64,000 nt of DNA, taken from Litoditis marina. Taxonomy: Eukaryota > Nematoda > Chromadorea > Rhabditida > Rhabditidae. The DNA lies in NCBI GenBank assembly GCA_964036275.1, contig OZ038433.1, forward strand, positions 14,774,457 through 14,838,456. Reading direction: 5' to 3'. The translations under genes and the position numbers were made by a program. The stretch's first letter is position 1. Every line of letters begins with the position of its first letter. Under the pieces are notes generated by a model, which did not search any database, had not been told where the DNA came from, and worked only from the letters and a program-made list of their open reading frames with translations. Positions 10,813 through 23,611 of the stretch are shown here, piece by piece.

Positions 10813-11157
10813 CATTCCTGACATTTTTACTTATTTTCACAATAAGGAAAATTGAAAACGGTAGCTCCATGGCGGACCGCATGAGCTGGTACAAACGGTT
10901 AATAACGCTGACCATTGCCTAGTTTGTGATCTACGGATACTACAATGTGATCACTGTCTTGGTTGTAATTGTATTATTAGAGTAACATACGGATGAAATG
11001 GTTCCCGTGCAAGATTATCATATATAAATAAATAATTTTTCACAATATTCATTTATTATTTAAGATTATCATATATAATTATCATTATCATTAACTGGAA
11101 TTAATTCATATCATCAGCCTAATTGCGTTTTGAGACGTCAATTTTTTGCAGTAAAAC

Positions 11158-11668
11158 ATGGATGGGGAGGACAATGGGACAATGTTTTTGACAGAAGAAC
11201 TGTTGGTTGAAAACTTCACCTCAACTATACTACAAACTACAACTGTATCAACGCCAGGTTCGCCACGCAGTTTAGTCACGTCGAACGTCTTCTTCTTTTT
11301 AGTTTATTCGAATTTACATTTAATTGGGCTATATAGAGATAAATTGTTTGTTCCTACTACTTAAAAGAAAGAGTTCATTCCAACTAATTAAAACTCAACC
11401 TAAAGTAATCACATTGTAAATGTGACATTTTCAGAGTGTGGACGTTATAATGGCCCTATTAATCTTTTCAGTGGATTCGCCCTACGCTCCGGACTATTTT
11501 CGAATCGCTTGGCTGATTGCCAAATGCATTCTTGGCCTCGTCGTGGTCTCATTGTCGCTGGCGATAAGAAAGCGAGATTTCCTCAAGGTATAAAACTACT
11601 TTTCTCAAGCTATATGTATACACATTTCTGTCCTTCTATCTTTCTCTTTTTCTCACTGTCTCTCCCCC

Positions 11669-11753
<85 letters not shown>

Positions 11754-14248
11754 AGATCACGTGCGAATACCATTATTCCCATTCACCATTAACAAGAGTG
11801 CGAGCGCCGAGGCATAAAAAGTGAACCGAGAGCGTGGTCGTTATATCGTGAATTGGGAAGCAATGAAGGTTGTTTTCTATTGGAAATAAAGTTTTACCTA
11901 ACCAGGTTCGATAGGACAAACCAGTACCGCAAACAAACCGTGCCAAACCGTATCAAAACATTACCAAAATGGTTCAGTTGGCTGATTGAGGTTGGATCTA
12001 AACCTGTTGAACCATTTTTTCTTAATATCGCTAGCGACACTTATGTAGCGTGTAGCGATACTAAGATGTGTGGCAAAATCGAACTTTAATTTAGATTTTG
12101 CCACTTTCCGTGAAATCACCTTTCTCAAATTCAAATGCATCCGGTGAAAAACAATTATATTTGCCCTCATCCAACCCAATAGCGTCGAGGTAAAAAGTGT
12201 GAACCGCTTGCGATAATGGTAGTTAGTTCGTAGATCCAGAAGCAATAAAACTCTCAAAAAACTGTCAACAGTAGTGCTTTATTTTAATGTATTTACGTTT
12301 ATATCGTTTTGTTCAATGAGATTGTCACTGTTCTCTCATTATGTTGGACCATCCGCAGGTATTCGTTCTCGTCTTACTTCTTCCACTTTTGTTGGAGGTC
12401 GCCGTCGATGTTTCCGTTGAAATTCTACAGTGCCTGTCGCTTCTCGGACAGAAGTGAGTGTTTTCGTTAGGGCATGAAAGTATAGAAAAGGTTCATTCAC
12501 AATAGAAGATATGCATCTCTACATTAGAAATAAGATGCGGTAATTGGGTAAAATGGAGAGAAAGTGGATAGAAACGTTCATCCTTCTAGTTTTTCTTTAT
12601 TCTAATTCAATTCAACTCAAGAGGTCACTGTATCAAAAACAGGCTGAAACTCCTGTTTGTTTATTTATGGGTATGTCTAAACTCAGCGAAATTGAGAATT
12701 CATGCTGTGTGCTTAGACAAACTACAGAAACGTTTCCATTACGTTCAGTGGGTCGAACTCCTTGCAATTGCTTCTTTCTGTTCTTCGCAATTATATCTTC
12801 TGGAGTTCGTTCTTTTCTTCGGTGGTGGCATTCTACTTTTCCCACAAAGCGGTCACAAAACCGGTCAAAATGAAATACACCATCTTTCAGTGAGTTTTTA
12901 TGTTTCGCCGTTGTTTTGCCGTATGTTGTTTTGTATCTGTTGTTATGTTGTTTTCAATTTGCGCACTACTCGGATACGTTCGTACGAATGTGAGAGCAGA
13001 GAGACAATGTTGACTCTGAAAACTCTTGTTCAAATCGAAATACAAGAATATTTGTAGGCTGTATCAGGATCTCGGAAAGTTCACTGTTAGATTTCCCGAG
13101 AGGTGCTCATAAGGTTGAAAAGTACGTTTGAATCATAAACATCGCTTGTATTTCCGGTGACCTTATCATACTTTGACCCAACCTTTTTTTCAGTGAGGCT
13201 TACCTCAAAGCCCAGATCTTTCCATTTATTCTGACTGTTCTCAATGCTGTTATGTTCTCGTTTGACCTACCAGACAACGTGAAATGGGCTTCTTCCATTC
13301 TGACCTTTGTTATGGCTTGTTTGGTTGGCTCCGTTCTATTTCTTCAGGCGATCCTGGTGAGTAGACATAAGACCTGGTCATTTGACAAAAATTGTAAATC
13401 TGTCATTCTCTTTCTTTGTTAGAACAATGTATAAACTCCTCCTCCTCGAGGTCAGAGTTAGCCTAAAGTTCGAGTTGTTACTTACTTTTTTACTTGCTTC
13501 GTTTTTTCCCCTTTTTCACGTTTGAACTGAAGCTCTATTGAATGATACGTAATACAACGCTTTAGATGACAGTGTTTCTGCAAGTCATTTATTGGCTGAT
13601 TCTCTAAAGGTCCCATTGCAATGTCCCAATGTTGAAAGGGGACGTCGCGACATTGGAATGGGACATTGGGACTTTGGGACCTTTAGAGAATCAGCCCCTT
13701 AGTGTGGGGTTTTGTATTCACTCCCCTTCCAGTCGCTGCCCGTGTTCTGTTTCCGACGAGACGAGTTCGCAACCTCCTGTCCACATGACCAAATTCGACA
13801 CTCAAAGTCGAGACTTTTCTGGTTCATCATCTTCCAAATAGCAATCCAAGCCATGAACGCGCCATTTATCAGTGAGTTGCGAGAATTTCACCTATTTTTT
13901 TCTAAACCATTATTCGAAACGTTGCAAGAGTTAAAACAGGTTTTTCAATAAGTATTGACTTCAAAATATCAATAAAATGACAATATCAGTTATAAAAACA
14001 TTCAAGCTACAATAATAACTACTTATTGTTTTTCAGTCTACGCGCGGTACCAGCTGGAACAGGACTTCTGTCTTCTCTTCGGCCTGCCCGTCTCGATCCC
14101 TCTCTCCCCCGTCATGGCGGCATCGGACCTCCACTTCCGATTCCTCCGTGTCCGACCTCTATTTTTCCTCCTCTTCATTATTCTATTTCTATCTCCCTAT
14201 CGTCGAAAACTCACCAAATCAGTATGTTCCCGCTGTGCTAGGGATTGA
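11158..14248 (+). CDS. Gene B: seven-transmembrane protein, tandem family member 2
   Basis: Seven exons: 11158-11257, 11472-11587, 12359-12453, 12749-12889, 13194-13356, 13733-13871, 14037-14248; 321 residues in frame. An acceptor AG at 11151 precedes the ATG by 6 nt. The N-terminus has glycosylation sites NGT (N6) and NFT (N19). TM1 ends in IRKRDFLK, TM2 begins VFVLVLLLP, TM3 (NYIFWSSFFSSVVAFYF) leads into SHKAVTKPVK, TM5 into FRRDEF, and TM7 ends LSPYRRKL with tail CSRCARD. Exon lengths 116, 95, 141, 163, 139 and 212 equal those of gene A exons 2, 3, 6, 7, 8 and 9, so B is A without its two small loop exons. Intron 2 contains a 70-bp CT tract. A hairpin repeat lies about 35 bp before the acceptor of exon 6. 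Function unknown; receptor-like by topology only. Confidence 0.85.
11674..11751. repeat. CT microsatellite in intron 2 of gene B
   Basis: About 75 bp of CT dinucleotide with few interruptions. Confidence 0.9.
13593..13698. repeat. Hairpin repeat in intron 5 of gene B
   Basis: Inverted ends GGCTGATTCTCTAAAGGTCCC and GGGACCTTTAGAGAATCAGCC enclose CATTGCAATGTCCC and its near-complement. It is non-coding and MITE-like, and ends about 35 bp before the splice acceptor of exon 6 (AG at 13732). I saw one copy only in this window. Confidence 0.8.
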
Positions 14249-15569
14249 GAAATCGATATGCATCTAATACGTGTAGCCAGATGCCTTTTGGAAACGTTTC
14301 CCGAAAATTTGCGCTTTACATTTGGTTTTTATAGAACATTCATAGAAATAGGAGGTAGATTGCCAAAAAGTGCCATTTGAACGTGTAACGTGTAAGATAC
14401 ATTATTTGTTTTAGAGTTGTTATGTTATTTGCGACGAATAATCCGAAAAAGATGGAGAGAAAGAAAGTTTTATGTTAAAATCGGGGGGCATTCGAACGTT
14501 AAACTATGGAAAAAAACTAGGAAATTAAAATTATTACACAAAACCATGATGCTTGTATTAATAAGCTCAACTAATTGCTGATATTTGTTTCATATTTGAA
14601 CAATCCACACATTTCCAGCTTCAGTTGTTGACTTCACCCGAAACTAGTATTAATGTTTGGAAGAACTAGAAAAGAAAAGATGGATTTATTATCAATACAC
14701 GCGTTACTTTGTGAACATCGATCGAAGTACGATATCAAACTACAAAACGATCACACATTACGCTGTAGAAACTTTCTTTTGAGAGAGTGTTGTCTATTAC
14801 AAGGAACTGTCGAAATGGTGCTTTGCTCGTTTGAATTTCAGATGCTCAATCATCAGGACACTGTTTACAATACTAGCATTTTTTCATCAACATCAACTTT
14901 ATTTAACTATCTGATTTAGTGAATTTATTCTGTCCTTTATTCATTTGCATTATCATTGTCTTCGTGAAAATTTCTCTTCTGAATATATTTCATATTCATA
15001 TCGAGCTATTACAACTATTTCTGGCAATACTTTAACTTTCTATCGCTAAGAAATAACGATCAATAACGCTTTTCCTCTTTTATTCAATCGATAATGACAC
15101 TTTTTCTTTATTTTCTCACGATCTGTGGGGGTTGTTCCAACTAATCTTCCATTTAAATCGTTTCCGGTAATCCCGCTGAGGCTGTGGCTCAGTAAAGTAT
15201 GATTTTCCTAGAATTGTGTGCCCTCTCGTTGGTCAGAGAAACATTCTCGATGACAAGATAGCAGAGAATACTAGAAGATACATTTTTCGTTTGATTTTCT
15301 TGCAGTTCACCTTCACTCTTACCAAATTAGTTCAAGTTTCTACTTGGTCGGCCATGTTTTCGAACCTATTTCCATACTAGGAAATCGGCTCGATTACATG
15401 TATTGTTCGACAGACTGAAAATTCAGTGACCATTCTGTAGAAGTCTCAACAATAGTGAGAACTAAATAGGTAAGTCATCTTCTGCAGTATTATTACAAAA
15501 TTTTTAATTCCCATTAATTATGTAAGTTTTCAGAATTCATTTCCACCTGATTGTCTCTTGCAGAAATTT
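14249..15569. other. Spacer between genes B and C
   Basis: No gene seen. The first 150 bp hold the conserved family 3' blocks (ATCGATATGCATCTAATACG after the stop, and TTGCCAAAAAGTGCCATTT near 14362). An ATCAAACTAC motif occurs at 14734-14743. The rest is AT-rich without recognisable features. Confidence 0.5.
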
Positions 15570-15770
15570 GCACTTTCTAGCCTCTAGGGATTGTCAGTGA
15601 GCCCGTTTTCCAATAGAACCAGTAATGGTTCCCCTTCTCATTTTCTTTTTCTCATGAAAAATGGCCTTTCCTTCGGGCTAGAGAACATTTCCATCATGTC
15701 TGCGTCTCCTCGTTTTCCGTGCTCTCTCTCGTTTTCTCTGCCGACCCATCTCAGAAGATTGGCGCATATA
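15570..15770 (+). promoter_or_regulatory. Upstream block of gene C shared with gene B
   Basis: Contains CTCTAGGGATTGTCAGTGAG, AATAGAACCAGTAATGGTT, ATGAAAAATGGCCTTTCCTT and ATTTCCATCATGTCTGCGTC, collinear with 10405-10812 upstream of gene B but uninterrupted. It ends about 45 bp before the ATG of gene C, so it is placed where a promoter or outron would be. Confidence 0.35.
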
Positions 15771-15813
15771 TTGCTCTGTTGCGTATGTAGTCTGTTCATT
15801 CTCCAGAAAACCC

Positions 15814-18800
15814 ATGGAGGGGGCAGATAATGGCACATCGCAACTTTTGACCTACGGACAGTTTGCCGACAACACGACCATACTACAAAATACAACAGGA
15901 AATAGTTCAGGTTGGCGAATGAAGCTGTATCCAAATACGTTTTCATTCTCACGTTATGTTAATTAGCAATATAATCACTATCATAACAATAACTTACTCT
16001 ACTTTTATATAGTCTCAAATTCTAACCCAACTTATCACAAGGCTATAATAACTGGGTCATATACGGTTACTACCTCACTTTTCAAAACCGTGTCTACTAT
16101 AACAACAGTAGTATACATATTTACATATTTATTCATTCACTTCGCTTCGTTACGAGGCGGTAATCATCATACATATCACAGATCTTCGTAGCAGCAGTTT
16201 CTTGTGAGGTCTTGGTCCCTTTCCTCCATAGAATACCTCATGGTAGACTATCGAATGCTCTGTTTGTTGGCATTGATCCAGTGACATGCGAGTGACTTCT
16301 TGGAGGAGAGGGGGAGAGAACTGCTTGTGAGCATGCACTCCTGTTAGGATTACGGCCCAGCGATTCCCAGCCGCGAGTGGCCCGGGTATTAGTAATAGTA
16401 ATATCGAAAATAACAATAAACATAACAAAAATAATGATAGTAATAATAAATATATCAATTATTACAACATTATTATCGTCTCTCCAGCAGAACGCCCCTA
16501 CCCAACCGACTGGTTCGGATCTACTTGGCTAGGTACCGAATGTGTGCTCGCGCTGTTGGTGGTCCTGTTGACAGTCGCACTCAGAAAGAGAGATTTCCTA
16601 CAGGTGATATCAAACTGAAAAGTTATAATAATAATATTAATAATAATAAAAATAAGAAGAAGAAGAAACTTTTTTTCCGTAAGTTATTTTAGGCGTGTTT
16701 CACTCTTTCACCACACGGTGACCACATAGCAAAATGCTGACATTTTCACTCTAACCTGTAGTCAGTTCTGCGCGAAACACTCACGCAAAATGAGACAAAC
16801 GTCAATTGAAACGAACTTCGAAATGAACTTCAATTTGTGGCAATCGACAGGTGTTCGTCCTGTTCCTACTGGTTCCTATTCTTCTCGAGATCGTCGTCGA
16901 CGTTTTCGCTCGGATTTTCGGAAAGTAGTGAGTCTGTTATTTGATGTAGTTCGATTGAACTGTAAATATCAGAGTGCATAAAGGTCAACAAGACTGCAGA
17001 CAGTCTGGAACAGCCTGCGCCTCTCTGACCTGCACATTCTCTCGTCCAGCTCAAAAGCGGATTGCTGATTGGCTAGGACTTGGTCTGAGGAAAGAATGCT
17101 ATTCCTAGTCACATCCTACATGAATGAAGGTATATAGTCTGTTTCATTCCGACTGAGAATTCTACAGTAAGATTTCAACACTTCCAGCCTGTTTCAGTGA
17201 CGTGAATATTATCAAAACTGTTTACAAATTTTGCAACCAAATATGATTCCCTATAACAAGTATTCGAACTAGATATTAATGAAGCTGAAGTTCTCATTTG
17301 AAAACAACGATTGTTAAACTCGAACGGCTACTGTAGGAGTCTCAGTAGGAAAGATGGCGACTATGATTTGGTTGCAACTGTTTTGACACTATTATTACAT
17401 TCTCTCATTTTCAGTGAAGAAGTGTGGTTCCCATCTCGAATGAACGAACATAATGGTACTGTCACTGACCAGGAGTGAGTTTTCGGAACAAAGTACTTTA
17501 GCATGAATTCATTTCTCAATTGAATGGTCTTCCTCGGGTGGAAGACAATTAAGCTTGAACATATTAAGCGGATTTCCCCTATTTAAAACTGCATGATTTC
17601 TTTCCCAAACTTTAGCAAACATAGTTTATCCATATCAACTAACCATTGTGACATTTTGAACTATCTGTTTATGTTGTAATTTGAGTTATAGGTGGTAGCT
17701 TAACGCGTTTGAGCTTAGTTGTCACCCCTCCTGGCTCACTGAGACTTTCCACACAAACTGAAGGTTGCCAAATGTTGGCTAGTCCTGTTTGTAGTCCACA
17801 TCCTTCCTACTGAGACTCCCACCGTACACATTCGCCAACTTCAAATCCGGCTGAAGTTCTTTGGAACAAGCAGAATCAAATGCGGATTGCATTTTCTTTC
17901 TTAATGAAACTTACGTACTTTATACGCAATAAATATAAAATAGAATGGAATGAAATAATTTATTGAAACCGTACTTCCTACGGTCTGACTCCCAGTAGTC
18001 TCAGTAGAAACGAAAACGACTATACGAAACTGTATGTTTTTGTTTCAGTGAGCTCGACTACTTCAAAGTAACTTTGTTTCTAATTCGCGGTTTCATATTC
18101 CGAAGTACTTTGTTTTCATCCGTGGTCGCATTCTACTGTTCCCATAAGGCAATTACGAGGCCGGTTAAAACCAGTAACACCGACTTTTAGTGAGTTTGTT
18201 TGGGCAACCAGGAAAACTCATTCAGAAATAAAACTCATTAAAGTATATCTCATTCAAAAATAAATCTCATTAAGTACATGAACGTAGAGAAAAGCAAAAA
18301 TCAACTTTCAAATTTCTTGGCATTTTTGAATTCCTGACTAAAAATAAGTTAATGAGTTTCAATTCTCAATGAGTTTTCCAGTAATGAGTTTTATTTCTGA
18401 ATGAGTTTTCCTTGGTGCCGTTTGTTTGCAATATTTGTTAATAGGACCGTACCTCTTTAACTTTATGATTTAGTTATCAGTGGACAATAGGAACGAATAG
18501 TGAACAAAACAGTCAAAATTAGTAAGAATTCCGCCACTTGGGTCGTTTTTGAGCAAATTTGAGTACGGCAACAACGCGGAAGCCACAGCACGTACCTATT
18601 TTCATGGAGACGCGCATAAATTGTCCGCAAAACGTCCGTAAAACGTATTATACGTTCTATCACGTAACAATTGACATAGTAGTCAAAAGTGTTTTCGTTG
18701 TATATGCCTCTTTTGATTTCAAATAAGATTGAGGTTGTGTTCATTAAAACCGAATTCCTCATTTGATCAAAAGTTTTTCGGAACAGTAACTCTTAAGATA

Positions 18801-21544
18801 GTTTGGCTCATGAACGGCTTGTTTCTGGACTAATTTCCATTTTCCTCTCTTTGTTTAATAGTACGGGACCATCAGTACACTATCAAAGCAGTATCTTGAG
18901 ATTTCATGTTTTTTAATCGATCCAAATTATAGAGAAACGGTCCCTTCAAACCTGTTTGACACTGGACAGAGAAACTGACCATACTGTTATAGTCTGTTTC
19001 ACGAAAGAATAGCCCTCTACAGTAAGATAATAAAACTTTTAGGTGAATTTATCATACCTTGTAAGTGTTGTACATAGTTTAAACTGTGTGATTTCGTTTT
19101 CCACTCTGGGTACTACAAGCATACAAAACAGTGAATCTTAGATTCTGTTTATTGACTAGATAAATGCGTTTGAATTTTCGAAAGATTACTGTAGAAAGTC
19201 ATCGATTGGTGAAACGAACTATAGCCAACTGCACATTCCCTGAAACGTTTGAAACGCAGAAGAACTCAGGAACGTGCAATGACATAGTGCACGATGCCTC
19301 ATTATAATGCTAACTTCACGTGACTAATCAATTTACTTTAAGTTTGCGTTTATTCACTGTTTTTGAGCTAAGACTAGGCTATTACCTCGGTCGACCATGA
19401 CAAAATCTGTTGTATCAGTAAAAAGTAACTTTTGTGTAAATCCCCATAACTATCGATTGAGATTTGTGATCTTCCGTTTTTCAGTCAGTTGTACATCAAG
19501 GTACAAGTCTTCCCATTTGTTCTGACTATCCTCGATAACCTAATGATGTTGGGGGATTTTCCGGAGAAAGTGATAGAGCCAGCAAGGATACTCACCACCT
19601 CGCTTACCCTTCTTACTTGCATCATTCTCCTTCTTCAGGTGTTTTTGGTGGGTAAGACAAACCTCGATAAATTTTTCAGCAACCTAAACATGAGAGAATA
19701 CATGCCAATGAGGCTGCACAGGCTGAAAGAGTGTGCCTGTCTTGGACTTGCGTGGTCATGGTCACTGCAATCGCTTTTGTATATAGTCGTCGCCAACGGA
19801 AAGGCGGGAGGGTACTGTATATCTCACTTTCCGCTGTGTACGCACACATATCTTTGATTTCAAAGCCTGGCGGTTATGTGATCTAATAGCGTAGTGGTTA
19901 GCGCCCTGCTACAAAGATTTTGCTCGCAGGTTCGATTCCGGCAAGAGGCAGCATTTTGTAAATTTGGCACTCACTATAGTCTTCATTCCCCCGAGAGAGT
20001 CCGGGACCAGCTTCATTGATTGAACAATGCGGGGCGAGCGGTCTTTGACTATCTACCAGCAGATTCCGATTCGAATTGAAAAATCACTGAAATTGGTCAA
20101 TAGTGTTCCTTATTTTACACGGACTGGAGTTTCTGCAATTATATTGTAGGAGTATCGGTGAAAACGAAAAATGAAATATGTTGCAGTCCTTCCCTGTGTT
20201 CTGTTTTCGAAGAGACGAGTTCACCACTTCCTCCCCTCAGGACCAGATTCGATACTCGAAATGGAGACTTTTTTGGTTCCTTGTTTTCCAAGGCCACATC
20301 CAAGCCATGAACGTGCCCTATATGAGTGAGTTGTGACTAACTTTCTCAAAAAGTTCCTGGATCTATTGTTTCTAGGATTTCTCTCACAAAACGTTGTCAG
20401 AAAAAACTCGAATTCGACTTTTTCAGTTAGACTAGTCTTTTGTCTTTCTGTCGTTCGTTGCGTTAGTTAAAGGGACCGTTCCTCTCTAATTTGGAGGTTT
20501 GAGCTGATTAGTCGATATTGTTAACATTAAAAAAGCACAATCATTCATCTAGATCTGAACGTCCTGTCTTGCTCCGTTTTCTCGAAAATGCTGCGCGACC
20601 ACGCGCCCGTACATACACCGCCGAGTTCACCTACGTACAAAATTTTCAAAATGTTCATGAAAATACAAAACCATACCCAAAACATTGGCAAAATTGCAAA
20701 AATCAAAGCTGTGAAAGTAGATTTATAGATATCATGAAAACAACAAAGCAGTAAGAGATTGCTGCACTACAGTAACCCAAATTCTGTTGGCTTCTAATTT
20801 TCTCCGAAATAATGTGGTTTTTTGCACTTTCTGTGTGTAACGTGTGAAGCTTTCATCTCAAAACAAAATAAATTATTTTTTTCATTTTTCAAAAACTACT
20901 TACATTGCACATTATATAGGTACGGTCCCTTTAAATGAAATGTACTGCTACGTCCTCAAAACCTTGAATAGGATCAACCGAAAACGACGTCTAATTTCAT
21001 TCTTCCGAGCTCCATTGTCTTTCTATCTCCTCAATGTAGTTGATGACTTTGCCAGGCTCAGGCGCAGACGGATTCGCCGAAAATCAACAATCACTGAATG
21101 AAAACACTCAAACATGGCAACTTTTCCCAAACTATCAATAAACTAATTTCTTCAGCGCAATCACAGTGGAGCCACGGTAATCAACTGAGGGGCGCAAAGC
21201 ACGAGATTCGGTTCCTGTCAGACCACCTCAAAATGAATATCTTAATATGAATATCATAAAAGACACACATTCTCTCTGTCTCTCTGACCGGCAAACAGCT
21301 CATTCTTGATACTCGATAAGTAATTATGTTTTCAGATTACGCTCGATATGTGCTGGAGGAAGGTTTCTGCGGTTTGTTCGGACTGTCCGCTGACATCAGA
21401 TTCGGTCTCGCCAAGGCCAACGCCGATCTCCATTTCCTATTTCTCCAGGCTCGACCCCTGTTCTTCCTTCTCTACGTTCTTCTCTTTCTCTCTCCCTACC
21501 GCCGTCAACTCCGACGTTTTTTGTGTTTCTGCTGTTACAAATAA
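15814..21544 (+). CDS. Gene C: seven-transmembrane protein, tandem family member 3
   Basis: Eight exons: 15814-15910, 16488-16603, 16851-16927, 17415-17474, 18049-18189, 19485-19647, 20187-20325, 21336-21544; 333 residues in frame. An acceptor AG at 15806 precedes the ATG. The N-terminus is rich in glycosylation sites (NGT, two NTT, NSS). TM1 ends LRKRDFLQ, TM2 starts VFVLFLLVPILLEIVV, TM3 runs into CSHKAITRPVK, TM5 into FRRDEF, and TM7 ends LSPYRRQLRR with tail CFCCYK. Exon 3 is 18 nt shorter than in A, B and E. The 60-nt exon 4 (YEEVWFPSRMNEHNGTVTDQ) matches exon 4 of gene A. Introns carry an ATGAGTTTT-type inverted repeat (18202-18420), a partial CACGTG-type MITE and a tRNA-derived element (19782-19978). 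Function unknown. Confidence 0.82.
18202..18420. mobile_element. Inverted-repeat element (AAAACTCATT type), copy 1
   Basis: Begins GGCAACCAGGAAAACTCATT and ends AATGAGTTTTCCTTGGTGCC, with repeated ACTCATT/AATGAGT words in inverted orientation. It is in intron 5 of gene C. A related copy at 40234-40446 has the same layout. MITE-like, non-coding. Confidence 0.7.
19261..19341. mobile_element. CACGTG-type MITE, partial copy in gene C intron
   Basis: Retains GAACTCAGGAACGTGCAATG, AGTGCACGATGCCTCATTA and CTTCACGTGACTAATCAA. The left terminal repeat is missing. Confidence 0.65.
19782..19978 (+). mobile_element. tRNA-derived SINE-like element, copy 2
   Basis: Starts TATAGTCGTCGCCAACGG and ends TTGGCACTCACTATA. 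A box TAGCGTAGTGG at 19887-19897, B box GGTTCGATTCC at 19929-19939. It lies in the intron between exons 6 and 7 of gene C, 134 bp after the donor. The T-arm (GCAGG TTCGATT CCGGC) has a canonical 7-nt loop. Confidence 0.8.
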
Positions 21545-23611
21545 GAAAATCGATACGCATCCACCGCGTGTCATGCTAACAGGCTCGTTCTTTCCGTTTC
21601 TCATCTTGCTGTATTTGTAGTTTGATCCGGTGACGTTCCAGTCGAAACTCCCAAATTATGGCTCGTATGGAGATCAGACTTAAATGAAAACAATTTGTCA
21701 CCCTCTATAATAGTCCCCAGAGAAATAGAAACGTGCTTAGCATTGCTTCATGAGAAAGTTCGCTCATCCCGAAAGTGCGCTTCAAGTAGGTTCATGCGCA
21801 TTTCGTTTTGTTCAGATTTCTTCAAATTAGAGGGTAAACTAAATATATTGGGTTATTTCATTCGAACAAAATAGTTGCCAAATATTCCAATTTGAACATG
21901 TGATACACTTTCGGCATATATGTTTCTTTCAGCTGCGTGCCAAATGAAATTTTAATAGCTGTTTTTGTTTATTTGGAAAAAATTCAAAAGTTGAACAAAA
22001 CCAACTGAGCGTACTTAAAGTTACTACGGGTAGTTGAAATGAACTATGATCGATTCAATCACCATACACGTTCTGGGCGAAATAATGTACTTCTGAACTC
22101 TAGTGTAATCTTTGAACACATCATAAGTCGCGACTGATCACACTGATTTCAAACTACAACCACAGCAAAACCTGTGTTTCTCAGACCTAACCTTGAATAT
22201 CATTGAGTTTCGTTAGTGTTTCTGTCTTTTCATAACTACCAGGAAGTAGAAACATTTGCGCAAACGTTTTTTCCTCCGTTACAAGGCCACACCGTTTGTC
22301 ATTAGAAGCCGCAATGGCCGACAAAAAACGAACACCCATTTTCCGCACGTGACCATCTATTTTTCTGAACCTGCACCCAATGGATCTTCGGTTTTATGAT
22401 CAATCAGTTTGATGCTATTACAATATTAATCAGTGTCTGTTAAATTCATGTTTTTGCTAATTCCAGCATTAGGTTCTTTATCATCTTTCAACAATAAGGA
22501 CCTCGTTATACACACTTAGTTTTCTCATAATTCACATCTTAACTTATTTCTAATAAACTTGCAAGTCGTGTGAACGAAAGCTGTCAGAGGCCAGATCTTT
22601 TTCCATTTTTCATTATAGAGACCTCGTTATCGTACTAATTAGTTTCTCCTTGTTTCGATTTGTTGTATTAGTGGACTTTGGTCGTAAGACCAGCAACTGT
22701 CACTTTATTAACAGCTCTCTGCACATCTCTCTTGCTCTCTCTCTCTGTTCTTCCCCTCTCTCTCTATTTCTCTTTTCCCATCTCTCTGTCTTCTTTCTAG
22801 CTGTTTTCTTTCCTCTCTCTTACTTTATCTCTCAGTGTCGTTCTCTCTCTTTATCCCTATCTTTTTTTATTCCCCCTCCATCTCTCTAATTTGTTTCTCT
22901 TTCTCGATCAATGTTGTTTTATCCCTGCGGACCCATCTGCTGTTTTCACGTTTACATTCGACTTCAATTCAAGTTTCTCACGTTGTTTTCAAGAAATGTG
23001 TCCTTTTTAATTGAAATCTTTATTAAGACATGTAGGTCAACCACTTTTTGCGTATTTTCTGGGTTCTTCTGTCGTTTTCCAATATTCTCACTAACCATAT
23101 TTTAAATTATCTTTCTATCAATTATTTTTCTCAATTCGCTCATAAAATATCTATGTTTACATGACTTTCAATACTTTCTCTGATTTTCTGATCTTGTTAC
23201 ACTTCGGTCAATTGAGTTCGTTTTCTGTTGTAATGTCCTCATTATTTCCGGGTTGGCTGCGTGCCAATGAAAACGGGCCAGCGTTTTAAAAAGAGAGCAT
23301 TTGCACACACATTTGGTTCGACTATATTCAATATGCTAGAAAACTGCCTGAATTTTTAGTTGGCTCCCCGCTAAGTCCTCTCACGGCATACCAATTGTTC
23401 AAAAACTCACGAGGAAACTCATGAGTTATATCTCACGAGCTCCTGATGAGATGAGATGATTAAATCTCATGAGGAACTCATGTGAACTTCACATGAGGTT
23501 GAACGGATTGATACGCCGCCTGGAAAATCTGAATTCAATACTCTGTGATCTACCTTCATTGTTTCTTAAAAAATCAACCTTTTTAATATAAATGTGTATT
23601 TGCAGTAAACC
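21545..23611. other. Spacer between genes C and D
   Basis: No gene seen. The 3' flank of C holds TTGCCAAATATTCCAATTT (near 21871). At 22215-22335 and 22882-22985 are blocks that recur upstream of gene E (27155-27270 and 28425-28525). A pyrimidine-rich tract lies at 22725-22900. Near 23400-23505 there are repeated, palindromic CTCATGAG-like words shortly before the start of gene D. Confidence 0.5.
22215..22985 (+). promoter_or_regulatory. Upstream region of gene D shared with gene E
   Basis: Two blocks, ACCAGGAAGTAGAAACATTT...AGGCCACACC (22240-22330) and ATTTGTTTCTCTTTCTCGAT (22888 on), have collinear counterparts upstream of gene E. They lie about 0.65 and 1.4 kb before the ATG. Possible regulatory sequence, or duplicated spacer. 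Confidence 0.3.

Larger units (their letters stand above)
9125..11157. other. Spacer upstream of gene B with CT-rich tracts
   Basis: No gene is supported. It holds a pyrimidine-rich stretch (about 9425-9770), a degenerate CACGTG-type MITE (about 10263-10362), a CT tract (10459-10558), an AAT run (10618-10640) and the block shared with the upstream region of gene C (10405-10812). The longest frames (about 9197-9855) are low-complexity Leu/Ser/Phe translations of CT repeats. Confidence 0.55.
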
